From positions 398,019-462,018 of the forward strand of contig NZ_LMOG01000012.1 of the NCBI RefSeq assembly GCF_001423495.1: DNA of 64,000 nucleotides. Direction: 5' to 3'. Positions 63,827-64,000 of this stretch are shown one piece after another. Below the pieces are notes generated by a model. That model had not been told where the DNA came from. It worked only from the letters and a program-made list of their open reading frames with translations, and did not search any database. The first letter of the stretch is position 1; every line of letters begins with the position of its first letter. A program made the translations under genes and the position numbers. The stretch is from Xanthomonas sp. Leaf131 (lineage in GTDB: Bacteria > Pseudomonadota > Gammaproteobacteria > Xanthomonadales > Xanthomonadaceae).

Positions 63827-64000
63827 TATCTGTTCGGATTCTGGCAGTTTAGGTGTCGAGAGCCGGCGTGGGCCACCGTGAGAGCCTGGATCGTTACCGA
63901 TCGTCTTGTAGCTGGGTGCCCACGCCGGTCTCTCCCCTGTATCGCCCGAACAGTTGCCAGAGTTGACGCTCGTAGACGTAAGGCTGGGCAGGCGGGGGAG
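63827..64000. other. Structured non-coding end beginning at a repeat break
   Basis: After the break at 63826 there is a strong hairpin pair: GAGAGCCGGCGTGGGC (from 63858) with GCCCACGCCGGTCTCTC (to about 63934). Outer pairs CTGTTCGG/CCGAACAG (63830, 63946) and TCTGGCA/TGCCAGA (63840, 63955) cross each other. No coding frame is seen. This may be the end of a mobile element whose body lies outside the window. Confidence 0.4.

Noticed and set aside
63285..63881. A 198-codon frame with repeated peptide in the tandem array
   Set aside because: The repeat period is 192 bp, a multiple of three, so the frame stays open by chance. The same DNA occurs elsewhere as non-coding repeat.

Overview
The window looks like a chromosomal segment of a Xanthomonas species. 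The evidence is the uniformly high GC, the 6S RNA locus between zapA and the 5-formyltetrahydrofolate cyclo-ligase gene, two TonB-dependent receptors, a small protein that is essentially one XVIPCD domain (the recruitment signal of Xanthomonas type IV secretion effectors), and xanthomonad-style housekeeping neighbourhoods. I assign the genus from gene content and protein character only; no search was possible.

Layout. 1-8.4 kb: a partial nucleotidyltransferase-like gene, then mostly minus-strand housekeeping genes (gltA, rpmE2, a nucleoside hydrolase, recG, ridA, spoT). 8.6-18.6 kb: a nine-gene plus-strand cassette for polyol or pentitol uptake and oxidation: HAD phosphatase, SorC-type regulator, binding lipoprotein, OprB porin, two permeases, ABC ATPase, short-chain dehydrogenase and FGGY kinase. 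It lies between spoT and rpoZ, which are adjacent in E. coli. 18.8-28.3 kb: rpoZ, gmk and yicC facing rph-VOC-rdgB-hemW, then a DUF1631/PilZ pair and pepQ. 28.3-36.7 kb: the XVIPCD protein, pepP, a YgfB-family protein, a ZapB-like/ZapA pair, 6S RNA, fau, an EVE protein, rpiA, a DUF192 lipoprotein, a SirB1-like protein, rubredoxin and thiE. 37-46.3 kb: an Oar-like TonB receptor, hemL, a MalT-like regulator and an FAD monooxygenase behind a perfect AT-rich palindrome. 46.5-53.4 kb: azurin and a five-gene operon of exported proteins. 53.6-63.2 kb: HAD protein, argD, an ion channel with a zinc ribbon, two DUF3829 lipoproteins, an SDR, a small kinase-like protein and a DedA-PAP2-LssY fusion. 63.2-64 kb: repeats and a structured end.

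The best candidate for an undescribed system is the 47.2-53.4 kb operon. A TonB receptor, a Tat-exported flavin amine oxidase, a c-type cytochrome, a secreted RidA and a Tat-type PLP aminotransferase are encoded together, with azurin just downstream. I read this as a periplasmic amine or amino-acid dehydrogenation pathway. Its electrons would go to cytochrome c and azurin, and RidA would clear the imine. Both TonB receptor promoters carry a pair of GGGTAGG heptamers 19 bp apart (start to start), at the same distance from the putative -10. The MalT-like activator gene lies between the two loci, so one regulon is plausible.

The gene-free stretches are mostly filled by two repeat families. One is a composite element of two related ~100-bp inverted-repeat modules, at four loci, with a 192-bp tandem array at the window end. 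The other is a shorter GGGAATC-type inverted repeat found at five gene junctions.
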